NCBI GenBank assembly: GCA_910584545.1
Contig: CAJUBC010000012.1
Location: 1 to 47,174 of the forward strand
DNA from: an uncultured Muribaculaceae bacterium
GTDB lineage: Bacteria; Bacteroidota; Bacteroidia; Bacteroidales; Muribaculaceae
Reading direction: 5' to 3'
Length of the DNA stretch: 47,174 nucleotides
This document shows positions 33,410 through 42,829 of the stretch, piece by piece (position 1 is the stretch's first letter; each line of letters begins with the position of its first letter). Below the pieces are notes generated by a model, which saw nothing but the letters and a program-made list of their open reading frames with translations, searched no databases and was not told the DNA's origin. Made by a program: the position numbers and the translations under genes.

Positions 33410-34534
33410 ATGACACTATATCCCAATCTGATAATAGACGCACTGAAGCATGTGCGTTATCCAGGGAACGGGAAGGATATCGTATCCCTCGGCATGGTGG
33501 AGGATGATATCCGTATCGACGGTGACAAAGTCTCCTTCTCGCTGATTTTCGACCGTCCTACCGATCCTTTCATCCGCTCAGTGGTACGTGCTGCGGAGAC
33601 CGCATTGACCACTTACATATCGGGTGATGTAGATGTGAAGGACCGCATAGCGGTGAAGTTCCGTCAGGCGGCTCCCGAGAAGAAACCAGATCTTCTGCCG
33701 GGCGTGAAGAACATCATCGGCATCAGCTCCGGCAAGGGTGGCGTGGGCAAATCGACCGTGGCCATCAATCTCGCTGTTGCGCTTGCCGCAAAGGGTTACC
33801 GTGTAGGACTTCTTGATGCCGACATATTCGGTCCCTCTATGCCCAAGATGTTCGGCGTGGAGGATGAGCCGCTCTACATGGTGAGCCATGACGGACGCGA
33901 CTGGATCGACCCTGTAGAGAAATATGGAGTGAAAATGCTCTCAATAGGATTCCTTGTCGACAAGGAGAAGCCGGTGCTCTGGCGCGGCGGTATGGCGAGC
34001 AACGCGCTGAAACAGCTAATAGCCGACGCATGGTGGGGCGAGCTCGACTATTTCCTTATCGATATGCCTCCGGGCACGAGCGACATACATCTGACTCTGG
34101 TCCAGACTCTCGCCATGACAGGAATAGTAGTGGTGACCACTCCTCAGGAGGTGGCTCTCGCAGATGCACGTAAAGGAGTGGCTATGTTCACCGATTCCAA
34201 GGTCAATGTGCCGATATTGGGTATTGTGGAGAACATGGCGTGGTTCACGCCTGAGGAGCATCCCGATGAGAAGTATTATATCTTCGGTCGCGAGGGTGGC
34301 GTGCGTCTTGCCGAGAAGGAGGGGGTGAAACTCCTCGCCCAGATTCCGCTCGTGATGGGCATTCGCGAGCGCTCGGACGACGGCAACCCCGTCGCCTGCG
34401 AACTTAGCGGTGACGCTGCGGAGGCAGGTCCCGAGGCCATCGCTTTCGGACAGCTTGCAGATAATGTTGTCAAGGCCGTGGATGAGCGCAACGCGACTCT
34501 GCCCCCTTCGCAAAAGGTGGAGACTCATTCCTGA
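33410..34534 (+). CDS. mrp: Mrp/ApbC-type Fe-S carrier ATPase
   Basis: A 374-residue deviant-Walker-A ATPase that carries Fe-S clusters to target apoproteins. An N-terminal DUF59/MIP18 domain (1-95) is followed by the P-loop GKGGVGKS at 108-115, switch GLLDADIFGPSMPKMFG, and LIDMPPGTSDIHLT. The CxxC that binds the cluster in ApbC (after ENM) is absent; the place reads ENMAWFTPEEHPDEKYYIFG. Lack of CxxC is usual in Bacteroidota relatives as I recall, so it is a family trait rather than damage. It is last in the GT2-trmB-mrp operon. Confidence 0.9.
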   Translation: MTLYPNLIIDALKHVRYPGNGKDIVSLGMVEDDIRIDGDKVSFSLIFDRPTDPFIRSVVRAAETALTTYISGDVDVKDRIAVKFRQAAPEKKPDLLPGVKNIIGISSGKGGVGKSTVAINLAVALAAKGYRVGLLDADIFGPSMPKMFGVEDEPLYMVSHDGRDWIDPVEKYGVKMLSIGFLVDKEKPVLWRGGMASNALKQLIADAWWGELDYFLIDMPPGTSDIHLTLVQTLAMTGIVVVTTPQEVALADARKGVAMFTDSKVNVPILGIVENMAWFTPEEHPDEKYYIFGREGGVRLAEKEGVKLLAQIPLVMGIRERSDDGNPVACELSGDAAEAGPEAIAFGQLADNVVKAVDERNATLPPSQKVETHS

Positions 34535-34602
34535 GAGGGGATAAATCCCCTCCACTGAACTGGGATCGGTATTAACTCTGAACCAGGAGCGGTATAAACT
34601 TT

Positions 34603-34646
34603 AAGGGCCGGCGCAGGTTTGATTAAGCCTGCGCCGGCCCTTTTTT
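34603..34646 (+). terminator. Strong terminator after mrp
   Basis: AAGGGCCGGCGCAGG (34603-34617), loop TTTGATTAAG, CCTGCGCCGGCCCTT (34628-34642), a perfect 15-bp stem followed by T's to 34646. It overlaps the last codon of the convergent MATE gene by two bases and could serve both strands. Confidence 0.9.
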
Positions 34647-36036
34647 AGATGTCATCGGTGATTTCGGCAGGAGTCTCTTCGGATTTAAGTATGGACTCCC
34701 GTTTTATCTTGCGTATCTGCACGGCGAGCATTACTCCGGTCACTATCGTGGCCAGCACGTCGCTGATTGGGTAGGAGCTCCATACACCGTCCAGTCCGAA
34801 GAAGTGTGGCAGCATGTAGAGCAACGGTATCATGAAGATTATCTGGCGGGAGAGAGATAGGAACATGGCCTTGCCGGCCATGCCGAGGGCTTGGAAGAAG
34901 TTGGTCGACACCACCTGGAAGCCCACCATCCAGAAAGATACCGTGGTGATGCGTATGCAGTTCACAGCGCATTCTATCTGCGACTCATCCTGCATGAACA
35001 TGGAGGCGATGGCACGAGGATTGAGTGCGCCTATGATGCTGCCGAGCGAAGTTATCACCACGCCGGCTCCGGCCGCGAGCCAGAAGGTGCGGAACAGACG
35101 CGGATATCGACCTGACCCGTAGTTATAACCCACGATCGGCTGCATTCCCTGGCAGATGCCTATCACCACAAAGATGAAGACAGTGACATAGCGGTTGAAG
35201 ACAACCACCGATGCGATCGCATCGTCTCCTCCGTAGCTGAGCAGCGAGTTGTTGACGATTGCGTTGATGGCCGAGCCGCAGATGTTTATCAGGAACGGGG
35301 CCATTCCGATGTAAAGCACGCCTCTGATTATAGGCCAGTTGAACCGGTATGTTCCCTTGGTGAAGTGGAGCGTGTTCTTCTTGTTGAAGAAATGGCTCAT
35401 CACCCATATCGCTGTCACCAGCATGGAGATGTCGGTGGCGATGGCCGCTCCGCGGATGCCCCATTTGAACAGAAACAGGAAGAGAGGGGCGAGGATACAG
35501 TTGAGTACCGCCCCTATCATGTTGGTGAGCATCGCTTTGCCCGGATATCCCGATGCCCGCATCACATTGTTGTAGGAGAACGTCATGTTCATCAGCACGG
35601 AGCCGGGAAGCACCCAGAGCATGAACTCGCGGGCGTAGGGGAGGGAGTTCTCCGAAGCGCCGAACATGCGTAGGATCGGATCCATGAATATGGCGAAGAC
35701 CCCGGCGTAGAGCAGGCCGATTATCACCGTGAGCTGGATACAGTTGCCGAGGATGATCTCCGCCACCCTCTTGTCGTTCTGTCCCATCACTATCGACACG
35801 CGGGTTGCCGCGCCGGCTCCGATAAGCATACCCAAAGCCGTGGTGATGTTCATCACGGGGAATGTCACCGCGATTCCGGCCACGACGTTCGGGTCGTCGA
35901 TGGCATGGCCGATCACGATTGAGTCAACGATATTGTAGACTGCGCTAACGACAGTGCCGACCACGGCCGGGAGACTGTATTTCAGCAGCAGCTTCCCGAT
36001 CGGAGCGGTTCCAAGTTCTTCAATACCTTTTGCCAT
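34645..36036 (-). CDS. MATE-family multidrug/Na+ antiporter
   Basis: A 463-residue, 12-helix inner-membrane exporter from ATG at 36036 (MAKGIEELGTAPIGKLLLKY); the 17 upstream in-frame residues are read through a hairpin and not conserved. Family blocks are LPAVVGTVVSAVYNIVDSIV near the start, then VVAGIAVTFPV, NNVMRASGYPGKAM and QGMQPIVGYNYG in the second half. It expels cationic compounds in exchange for Na+ or H+; substrate unknown. It follows leuS on the same strand but a hairpin separates them. Confidence 0.9.
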   Translation of the reverse strand: MAKGIEELGTAPIGKLLLKYSLPAVVGTVVSAVYNIVDSIVIGHAIDDPNVVAGIAVTFPVMNITTALGMLIGAGAATRVSIVMGQNDKRVAEIILGNCIQLTVIIGLLYAGVFAIFMDPILRMFGASENSLPYAREFMLWVLPGSVLMNMTFSYNNVMRASGYPGKAMLTNMIGAVLNCILAPLFLFLFKWGIRGAAIATDISMLVTAIWVMSHFFNKKNTLHFTKGTYRFNWPIIRGVLYIGMAPFLINICGSAINAIVNNSLLSYGGDDAIASVVVFNRYVTVFIFVVIGICQGMQPIVGYNYGSGRYPRLFRTFWLAAGAGVVITSLGSIIGALNPRAIASMFMQDESQIECAVNCIRITTVSFWMVGFQVVSTNFFQALGMAGKAMFLSLSRQIIFMIPLLYMLPHFFGLDGVWSSYPISDVLATIVTGVMLAVQIRKIKRESILKSEETPAEITDDI

Positions 36037-36059
36037 AGTCAATAACAATACATAATCAA

Positions 36060-36085
36060 GAACCCCCACCATAGGCTGGGGGTTC
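36060..36085 (-). terminator. Hairpin between leuS and MATE gene
   Basis: GAACCCCCA (36060-36068), loop of 8, TGGGGGTTC (36077-36085). On the minus strand it follows the leuS stop and precedes TTGATTATG; the T-tract is weak, so it may only attenuate. Confidence 0.55.
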
Positions 36086-36120
36086 ATATATGAGTTCCGC
36101 TATGTTGTGGCGGAACTGTT

Positions 36121-38883
36121 TCAGATCACTATGTTCACGATTCTGCCGGGAACCACGATAACCTTGCGCGGTTCCTTGCCGTCGAGCCATTTGGCCGCAG
36201 CCGGGTCTGTCAGGGCGACCTTCTCCACCTCAGTCCTGTCGGCGGATGCGGGTACCTCTATCGTGAATCTTGTCTTGCCGTTGAAGCTTACCGGGTATTT
36301 CACCGTGTCTTCTACGAGGGCGGATTCGTCCACCTCCGGCCACTTCGCGTCGACCACGCTTCCCTCATGGCCGAGACGGTGCCAGAATTCCTCGGCGATG
36401 TGGGGCGCGAACGGCGCTATCAACCGGGTGACGGTCTCCATCGCGCGACGGTTGGTCGATTTCTGCGCGGTGAGTTCGTTCGCGGCGATCATGAATGCCG
36501 ATATCGAGGTGTTGAACGAGAACTGCTCGATGTCGAGGGTCACTTTCTTTATCAGCTTGTTCACCGTCTTGCTCTCATCGCGGCTCATCGGCGCGTCGTT
36601 GTCGAGGTCTGCCTTCTCGAAGAGACCCCATAGTTTCTTGAGGAAACGGTTCACTCCGTCTATGCCGTTGGTGTCCCAGGGCTTGGACTGCTCCACCGGA
36701 CCGAGGAACATCTCGTAGAGTCGCAGTGTGTCGGCTCCGTAGCGTTCCACGATATCGTCCGGGTTCACCACGTTGTACATCGATTTCGACATCTTCTCCA
36801 CCGCGTAGCCGCAGACATATTTTCCATCCTCAAGAATGAACTCCGCGTCGGCATATTCGGGACGCCAGCCTCGGAACCCCTCCGTGTCGAGCACATCGTT
36901 GTTCACGAGGCTGATGTCCACGCGGATCGGCGTTGTGTCGTAATCCTTGCGCAGTCCGTGGCTCACGAACGTGTTGGTGTTCTTTATGCGGTACACGAAG
37001 TTGGATCGGCCCTGGATCATTCCCTGGTTCACGAGCTTGCGGAACGGCTCATCCTCGGCCACGATGCCGAGGTCGTGTAGGAACTTGTTCCAGAAACGGG
37101 AGTAGATCAGATGGCCGGTGGCGTGCTCGGCACCTCCTACATAGAGGTCTACGTCGCGCCAGTATCCATTCGCTTCCTTGCTTACGAATGCCTCGGAATT
37201 GTGAGGATCCATATAACGCAGGTAATATGCCGACGAACCGGCGAATCCCGGCATGGTACATACCTCGAGCGGGAATCCTTCGGGAGTGTTCCAGTTCTCG
37301 GCGTTGCCCAGCGGCGGCTGCCCGTCGTCAGTAGGCTTGTAGCTGGCCACCGGAGGCAGACGCAGCGGCAGCTCTGTCTCGGGAAGCAGCTTGGCGACGC
37401 CATCTTCGTAGTAGACGGGGAAAGGTTCTCCCCAGTAGCGCTGGCGCGAGAAGATGGCGTCGCGGAGGCGGTAGTTCACTTTCACCTTGCCGAGGCCCTC
37501 CTTCTCGATGAATTCCTTGGTGCGCGTGATGGCTTCCTTCACCTCGAGCCCGTTGAGATCGAGCACCGGCCCGCGGCTGTTTATCATCTTTCCTTCCTTG
37601 GCGTCGAAACTTTCTTCCGATACGTCGGCCCCCTCGATGAGGGGTATGATGGGGAGATTGAAATGGCGTGCGAAGGCGTAGTCGCGCGAGTCATGAGCCG
37701 GAACGGCCATGATGGCTCCCGTTCCGTAGCCGGCGAGCACATAGTCGCTCACCCATACCGGAATCTCCTGGCCCGTCAGCGGGTTGACTGCGTAGCTGCC
37801 TGTCCAGACTCCCGATACTTTTTTCTCGATCTGACGCTCGCGCTCGGTCTTGTGGCGCACCTCCTCGAGATATGCGTCCACAGCCTCTTTCTGTTCGGGC
37901 GTGGTCAGCATGGAGACATATTTCGACTCTGGAGCGAGCACCATGAAGGTGACTCCGAAGATGGTGTCGGCGCGTGTGGTGAAGATCTCGAGGCTGAAGT
38001 CGCGGCCGGCTACGGGGAAACGCATCTCGGCCCCCTCCGACCTGCCTATCCAGTTGCGCTGGGTCTCCTTGAGCGAATCGCTCCATTCGAGCCTGTCGAG
38101 TCCGTCGAGCAGACGCTGCGCGTAGGCCGAAACCCTCAGACACCACTGTTTCATTACCTTTTGCTCAACAGGATAACCTCCGCGCACGCTGACTCCCTCA
38201 CTCACTTCATCGTTGGCGAGCACCGTGCCCAGTCCGGGACACCAGTTCACCATCGACTCGCCGAGGTAGGCGATACGGTAGTTCATCAGCCTTTCGCTGC
38301 GTTCCTTCTCCGAGAGGGAGTTCCATTCCTCAGCGGTGAAGGGGAGCTCCTTGCCGCAGGCGGCCTTCACTCCCTCCGAACCATGCTCGGCGAAGTGCCG
38401 CTCGAGCCCGGATATGGGCATAGCCTTGTCGAGGCCCTTGTCGTAGTAGGACTCGAACATCTTCATGAATGCCCATTGCGTCCATTTGTAGTACTCGGGG
38501 TCGCATGTGCGCACCTCGCGGCTCCAGTCGAACGAGAATCCTATCTTGTCGAGCTGGCTGCGGTAGCGGGCCACATTCTCATTGGTGGTTTTCTCCGGAT
38601 GCTGTCCGGTCTGGATGGCGTACTGCTCGGCGGGAAGGCCGTAGGCATCGTAGCCCATAGGGTGCAGCACGTTGAATCCCTGCTGGCGTTTGTAGCGGGC
38701 ATAGATGTCGCTGGCGATATAGCCGAGGGGATGTCCTACGTGGAGCCCGGCCCCGGAGGGGTAGGGGAACATGTCGAGCACATAGAATTTCCTGCGCGAC
38801 GGGTCTTCCGTCACTTTGTATATGTCGTTGTCACGCCAGTATTGCTGCCAGCGTTTCTCTATTTCCTTATGATTGTATTCCAT
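36121..38883 (-). CDS. leuS: Leucyl-tRNA synthetase
   Basis: A 920-residue class I synthetase that charges tRNA-Leu. The HIGH motif reads HVGH at 48-51 (YPSGAGLHVGHPLGY). The editing domain follows (GTGAIMAVPAHDSRDYAFA), then a C-terminal domain and KMSKS at 697-701 (EKMSKSMYNV). Length and domain order match bacterial LeuRS. Downstream on the same strand the MATE gene begins after a hairpin; upstream lies the coiled-coil membrane protein gene 42 bases away. Both tRNA-Leu genes found in this window are its substrates, which is chance as far as I can tell. Confidence 0.97.
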   Translation of the reverse strand: MEYNHKEIEKRWQQYWRDNDIYKVTEDPSRRKFYVLDMFPYPSGAGLHVGHPLGYIASDIYARYKRQQGFNVLHPMGYDAYGLPAEQYAIQTGQHPEKTTNENVARYRSQLDKIGFSFDWSREVRTCDPEYYKWTQWAFMKMFESYYDKGLDKAMPISGLERHFAEHGSEGVKAACGKELPFTAEEWNSLSEKERSERLMNYRIAYLGESMVNWCPGLGTVLANDEVSEGVSVRGGYPVEQKVMKQWCLRVSAYAQRLLDGLDRLEWSDSLKETQRNWIGRSEGAEMRFPVAGRDFSLEIFTTRADTIFGVTFMVLAPESKYVSMLTTPEQKEAVDAYLEEVRHKTERERQIEKKVSGVWTGSYAVNPLTGQEIPVWVSDYVLAGYGTGAIMAVPAHDSRDYAFARHFNLPIIPLIEGADVSEESFDAKEGKMINSRGPVLDLNGLEVKEAITRTKEFIEKEGLGKVKVNYRLRDAIFSRQRYWGEPFPVYYEDGVAKLLPETELPLRLPPVASYKPTDDGQPPLGNAENWNTPEGFPLEVCTMPGFAGSSAYYLRYMDPHNSEAFVSKEANGYWRDVDLYVGGAEHATGHLIYSRFWNKFLHDLGIVAEDEPFRKLVNQGMIQGRSNFVYRIKNTNTFVSHGLRKDYDTTPIRVDISLVNNDVLDTEGFRGWRPEYADAEFILEDGKYVCGYAVEKMSKSMYNVVNPDDIVERYGADTLRLYEMFLGPVEQSKPWDTNGIDGVNRFLKKLWGLFEKADLDNDAPMSRDESKTVNKLIKKVTLDIEQFSFNTSISAFMIAANELTAQKSTNRRAMETVTRLIAPFAPHIAEEFWHRLGHEGSVVDAKWPEVDESALVEDTVKYPVSFNGKTRFTIEVPASADRTEVEKVALTDPAAAKWLDGKEPRKVIVVPGRIVNIVI

Positions 38884-38925
38884 TGCGAATATGTTTTCTT
38901 TCAGATGGATTGAAGCGTATTTGCA

Positions 38926-40266
38926 TCATTCGAAACGAATGTCCGATTTCCTGAGCACTTTCCAGTAGCCGTTCTCGAAGATGGCCGTTCCGGCGTTCTC
39001 GGTGATGATGTTCTCGGCACCTGCGGCTTCGGTGAAGTCTTCGGCGTCGCATCCTCCTCTCAGGTACTGTTCGGGATTGGCGAGGGCGGTGTCTACCACT
39101 TCTGGCACGTCGACCACCCTGAACGTGCCGACAAGTCCGTCGTTGGTGTCGAGGCGGTAGACGGTGTTGCCGGGGCTGACGCGGCGGTCGGCGCGGACGA
39201 AGATTCCGCGGCTGTTGACACGGCCGAGGTAGAGCACCTTGAGTATGGGAGCGGTCTCGCGGTGAGGCTGCGGTGCCGGTGCTGGTGAGGGCTGGGGCTG
39301 CGGAGTCCTGGGCTGTGCCGCTGCACGTGCGGCCTGAGATGCCTGAGCTGCCCGTGCCTCTCCCTTAAGCCGTGCGTTTTCCAGACGCAGCGACTCGCTC
39401 TGCTCCAGTAGCTGGCGGTTCTCGGCCTTGAGCGCCTCTGCCTTGCGCGACAGCTCTGCTTCGTTGCGCTCGGCCTCTTCCATGCGGACGCGCATGGCCT
39501 CGAGTTCCTCGTTCTTGCGCGAGATGGCCTTGCGGGCCTTGTCGCGGAGTTCCTCGTTGTCGGCCGCCATGGATTCCGGTGTGCCCTCGGGCTGCTTCTT
39601 CATCAGCTTGGCCGCGAACACCACAAGCCATATCACCACACCGATGAGGATGGCGAGCACCAGGACATAGACCCATGTGTGGCTCTCCTCGCGGGGAGTG
39701 GCCGCGCTCTCGTCGGCATCTTTCATGATTGCTTTCTGGTCTGCGAGTATGTCCTCCTCCTCGGCGGCGACACCATCGGCGCTTGGGAGCGCGGCGGTAT
39801 CGGCCGCAACGGGCTGGGCCTCAGGAGCGGCGACCGGTGCCGGATCGGCTGCCTCGGGTGCCGGCGCGGATACGCTCATCGCGTTGATCTGCTTCCTCAC
39901 CCGCAGACGGGCAGCCTTTCCCTTTTCACTGAGCTCGGGCGACGTGAAGAATGTGGTTCCCCAGTATTCCACGAGCTTGGCCTTGTCCCACGACGCATAG
40001 TCCGCGGGCACCTTCACCCGGTTGAAGGCCTTCAGGTTCTCTTTCTCCTTATCCTTGAGTTTGCCGGTAAGTTCCGACATGCTTTTGGCCTTGACATCGT
40101 CAAGATAGCCGGAGCCGTCGTTGGCATAACGCAGATAAGCCTTCGCCGCGATGGCGCGGGCCTCATCCATCTCTTTGTCGGTCACGGCCATGGCCGGAAG
40201 CGCGAGTGCCATCGCCATGACTGTCAGGATTGTCTTAAAGTATCTCATATAATTCTTCATTTTCAA
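38926..40266 (-). CDS. Secreted/membrane coiled-coil protein, uncharacterised
   Basis: A 446-residue protein I do not recognise by name. An N-terminal signal peptide (YFKTILTVMAMALALPAMA) is followed by a small helical extracytoplasmic part, an Ala/Pro-rich stretch (about 130-155), one transmembrane helix (WVYVLVLAILIGVVIWLVVF, about 198-217), a long coiled coil (about 230-305, EELEAMRVRMEEAERNEAEL), an Ala/Gln/Pro linker and a C-terminal conserved domain (LGRVNSRGIFVRADRRVSPG) of about 100 residues. Located between rpoN and leuS on the same strand, 18 bases after the rpoN stop, it may be in an operon with rpoN. Confidence 0.75.
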   Translation of the reverse strand: MKMKNYMRYFKTILTVMAMALALPAMAVTDKEMDEARAIAAKAYLRYANDGSGYLDDVKAKSMSELTGKLKDKEKENLKAFNRVKVPADYASWDKAKLVEYWGTTFFTSPELSEKGKAARLRVRKQINAMSVSAPAPEAADPAPVAAPEAQPVAADTAALPSADGVAAEEEDILADQKAIMKDADESAATPREESHTWVYVLVLAILIGVVIWLVVFAAKLMKKQPEGTPESMAADNEELRDKARKAISRKNEELEAMRVRMEEAERNEAELSRKAEALKAENRQLLEQSESLRLENARLKGEARAAQASQAARAAAQPRTPQPQPSPAPAPQPHRETAPILKVLYLGRVNSRGIFVRADRRVSPGNTVYRLDTNDGLVGTFRVVDVPEVVDTALANPEQYLRGGCDAEDFTEAAGAENIITENAGTAIFENGYWKVLRKSDIRFE

Positions 40267-40284
40267 TTCATTTTCTATCGAGCC

Positions 40285-41652
40285 TTACAGCTCTTTCCTC
40301 AGCCGCGCCACCGGGATGCCGAGGCGGTCGCGGTATTTGGCCACGGTGCGGCGCGACAGCTCGAAACCGCGCTTCACCATCTCCTCGGTTATCACCCTGT
40401 CGCTTAGCGGATGGCGCTTGTCCTCGGCTTCGATGAGCGATGATATCTGCGCCTCGATCTTGCGGTTGGTGGTTGCGTCTTCTCCCTCTTTCTCTTCTCC
40501 AACGGAGTCGCTGAAGAAGAATCGCAGCGGAAAGATTCCCCAGGGAGTCGACACGTATTTGTTGTTGGTGGCGCGCGATATCACCGACATATCGAGTCCT
40601 GTGAGGTCGCTCACGGTCTTGATCATCATCGGCTTTAGTTTATAGACATCCTCGGTGAGGAAATAATCCTTCTGAATGCTTACTATCGCGGTCATCACCT
40701 GCATCATGGTGTTCTGCCGCTGCGTAAGGATGCGGATGAAGTCGCGGGCGTCGTTGTAGCGGCTCACCACGAATTCCGATCCCTTGCGTCCGCGTCCCTT
40801 GGCGGAACGCTGCAGCGCGGCCATGGCGGTCTCGAACGATTCGTCGATGCGCAGTTCTGGAATGCGGTTGTTGAGCGCTATCCGCAGTTCGCCGTCTTCA
40901 TTGGTCACCGTGAAGTCGGGGACTATCACGTTGGCCCGGTCCGAAGGGTTATGGCCGTAGGATGCTCCAGGCTTGGGGTTGAGGGTGACTATCAGGTCGA
41001 GGGCCTTGTCCACGCGCTCCTCATCGAGATGCAGTTGCGACACTATGCGGTGCTTGTGCTTGCGGATGAATGCCTCGTAGGTCTCACCCACCACCCGCAG
41101 CGCGTCGTCGCGTTCCTGACTCTTGGGCATGGCTTCGAGCTGCAGCTCGAGACAGTCCTTGAGGTTGACCGCCCCTACGCCGGGAGGGTCGAGACTCCTC
41201 ACCTCGGCGAACGCGCGGTCCGCCTCCCCCGGGGTGACTTCCAGTCCCGGCCCGAAGGCCATGTCGTCGACAAGCTGCGTCAGCGGTACGGTCAGGTAAC
41301 CGTTGGAGTCCAGACTTCCCGCTATGAAGCGCGCCGCCTCGTCGACCTTCCGGCTGAGCTCCCGTTCGGAGAGCTGGGCAAGAAGATGGTCATAGAGCGT
41401 CTCGGTATTGTCGGGCGGCGTGAACTGCACGTCGTCTGCCGGAGCCTGACGCAGCGGCAGAGGCTGGTAGCGCACAGGCTCATCTTCCGTGTCATCCTCC
41501 TTCACTCCCAACGCAGGGTTGTCCTCGAGCTCGCGCTCCACGGTCTCGTCGAGTTCGGGCGCGTTGAGCTCCAGCATCCTTACGAAACGAAGCTGCTGCT
41601 GCGAGAGGCGGATGCCTATCTTCTGTGTAAGCTCGAGATTCTGTGAATTCAT
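40285..41652 (-). CDS. rpoN: RNA polymerase sigma-54 factor
   Basis: A 455-residue sigma-54. Region I has QLRFVRMLELNAPELDETVE (Q/L-rich activator-interacting part); an acidic region II follows, then the core-binding domain. The HTH region and the RpoN box RRTVAKYR at 434-441 (SRRTVAKYRDRLGIP) close the protein; the box contacts the -24 element. It is expected to need an NtrC-type activator; none lies in the window. Confidence 0.95.
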   Translation of the reverse strand: MNSQNLELTQKIGIRLSQQQLRFVRMLELNAPELDETVERELEDNPALGVKEDDTEDEPVRYQPLPLRQAPADDVQFTPPDNTETLYDHLLAQLSERELSRKVDEAARFIAGSLDSNGYLTVPLTQLVDDMAFGPGLEVTPGEADRAFAEVRSLDPPGVGAVNLKDCLELQLEAMPKSQERDDALRVVGETYEAFIRKHKHRIVSQLHLDEERVDKALDLIVTLNPKPGASYGHNPSDRANVIVPDFTVTNEDGELRIALNNRIPELRIDESFETAMAALQRSAKGRGRKGSEFVVSRYNDARDFIRILTQRQNTMMQVMTAIVSIQKDYFLTEDVYKLKPMMIKTVSDLTGLDMSVISRATNNKYVSTPWGIFPLRFFFSDSVGEEKEGEDATTNRKIEAQISSLIEAEDKRHPLSDRVITEEMVKRGFELSRRTVAKYRDRLGIPVARLRKEL

Positions 41653-41737
41653 GCCCTGCGGTAGTGATGCCGGCTGTATGTCCCGGCAGGTGAGTATCCG
41701 AACGCGAATTTACAATTTTTTATGCGATTAAGCAAGC

Positions 41738-41768
41738 AAAAAAAGGACTGCGTCCGCAATCCTTTTTT
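41738..41768 (-). terminator. Terminator after tRNA-Leu(UAA)
   Basis: On the minus strand AAAAAAGGATTGCG, two-base loop, CGCAGTCCTTTTTTT; one mismatch in the stem, good T-run. It separates the tRNA from rpoN. Confidence 0.8.
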
Positions 41769-41800
41769 AATCCCGCTCATATAGAGGAGGGGTATGTCGG

Positions 41801-41885
41801 TACAGAAAGTGGGACTCGAACCCACACGGCCGATAAGGGCCAAGGGATTTTAAGTCCCTCGTGTCTACCATTTCACCATTTCTGC
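41801..41885 (-). tRNA. tRNA-Leu, anticodon UAA
   Basis: An 85-base minus-strand cloverleaf: acceptor GCAGAAA / TTTCTGT, D-arm region GGTGAAATGGTAGACAC, anticodon arm AGGGA-CTTAAAA-TCCCT with anticodon TAA, long variable arm (TTGGCCCTTATCGGCC), and T-arm GTGGG-TTCGAGT-CCCAC. No CCA is encoded after position 41801 (minus-strand reading continues CCGACATAC). Confidence 0.95.
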
Positions 41886-41959
41886 GCTTTTCGACGGCGA
41901 ATTCTCTCGTTCCCGCCGGTGTGGCTACTTCACCTTGCGGTGGAGCAGCTACTTCGATG

Positions 41960-41991
41960 CAAAATTAAGAAAAAATATCCTAAAATGCAAA
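41960..41991 (-). promoter_or_regulatory. Promoter of tRNA-Leu(UAA)
   Basis: Minus-strand TTTG at 41988-41991 and TAATTTTG at 41960-41967, 20 bases apart. The tRNA starts about 75 bases downstream, so the transcript has a leader that must be trimmed. Confidence 0.7.
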
Positions 41992-42040
41992 TTTAACTTT
42001 TATTATGTTGGGTCTGCAAGAATTTTGCAGGGGTGGCGGC

Positions 42041-42048
42041 TAATTTTG
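42041..42048 (+). promoter_or_regulatory. -7 box of small basic-protein gene
   Basis: TAATTTTG, 27 bases before the start codon at 42076. No consensus TTTG lies at the usual distance. Confidence 0.45.
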
Positions 42049-42075
42049 CGGTGTAATCACTAAAACATTTAGATT

Positions 42076-42462
42076 ATGACAGCATCATCAGGCATACGCA
42101 TGTCTTATTCCCCGGCATTGAGGTCCCATGCCGCGCCGTCGGGAACGGGTCGCCCCATCAGTTACGGCGACCGTCTCTACGTGCGCCTCGTGATGGGTGG
42201 CCGCACGGTGGTTGAGTTTATGATTTCCCGCGTGAATGATTTCTCCGAACTTCTCGGAGAGCTGCGCCGTCAGACGCGCGGTTGCCGCGGTTTGGCGCGT
42301 CTTTATGTGCGCAACGTGTCGCGAGGCTGGAGCATGGAGCGCCCGCTCATGCTTTATCGCGACGCGTTCTCGCCGCAGCCGGCCATGTCGCGTCCCACGC
42401 CTGCCGTCAGGGCTTCCGCCGGTCGCGCGGTCCAGATGGCTTTCCCCTGGGATGTACACTGA
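42076..42462 (+). CDS. Small uncharacterised basic protein
   Basis: A 128-residue protein I do not recognise. It has a strand-rich core YGDRLYVRLVMGGRTVVEF, then LLGELRRQTRGCRGLARLYV and many Arg residues; the tail (SRPTPAVRASAGRA) is Pro/Ala-rich. The minus-strand frame also stays open but lacks any start context, while the plus frame has a -7 box and normal third-position GC. Possibly a family restricted to Bacteroidales. Confidence 0.55.
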   Translation: MTASSGIRMSYSPALRSHAAPSGTGRPISYGDRLYVRLVMGGRTVVEFMISRVNDFSELLGELRRQTRGCRGLARLYVRNVSRGWSMERPLMLYRDAFSPQPAMSRPTPAVRASAGRAVQMAFPWDVH

Positions 42463-42512
42463 CTCACCATGAGTCTGAGTGTCATGGTTTTCGTGCGTTT
42501 TGGCCTTTCTTC

Positions 42513-42779
42513 TCAGGGATTGAGGAGGTCCTTGTTGTAGTAGTCGAGGATCTCGTTCGCGGCGCGCAGCGCTTCTTTGGCGCGGCTTTCCGGATTGATC
42601 CGTATGGCCTCCAGATAGTCGTTGATCGCTTTGCTCCGCTTTCCCGCGCCCCAGTAGCGAATTCCGCGTACTGTCAGTGCGTCGTCATCCTGCGGATTGG
42701 CCGCGATGTACTCGTCGAGCATCTTTATAGCCTCTTCGTATGTGGCTGCTTTTATTTTCTCTTTCAGTGCTGTATCCAT
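42513..42779 (-). CDS. Small TPR-repeat protein
   Basis: An 88-residue protein with two tetratricopeptide-type helix pairs: TYEEAIKMLDEYIAANPQDD (about 13-32) and GKRSKAINDYLEAIRINPES (about 46-65), each ending in the N/D-P turn. TPRs mediate protein contacts. It lies 50 bases after murI on the same strand and is probably co-transcribed with it. Confidence 0.8.
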   Translation of the reverse strand: MDTALKEKIKAATYEEAIKMLDEYIAANPQDDDALTVRGIRYWGAGKRSKAINDYLEAIRINPESRAKEALRAANEILDYYNKDLLNP

Positions 42780-42829
42780 GGTTCTATATTTTTTGACGTT
42801 TTGCCGGGAGTTGATTTTAAGTGGCGGAC

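Noticed and set aside
33410..34534. Loss of the CxxC in Mrp as a damaging mutation
   Set aside because: The region is otherwise well conserved and, as far as I recall, Bacteroidota Mrp proteins generally lack it; reported only as a family trait.
34603..34646. Hairpin after mrp as a riboswitch or small RNA
   Set aside because: A plain perfect stem with a T-run between two convergent genes is fully explained as a terminator.
37111..38913. 600-codon plus-strand ORF opposite leuS
   Set aside because: A shadow frame on the antisense of a GC-rich, highly conserved gene; no domain content.
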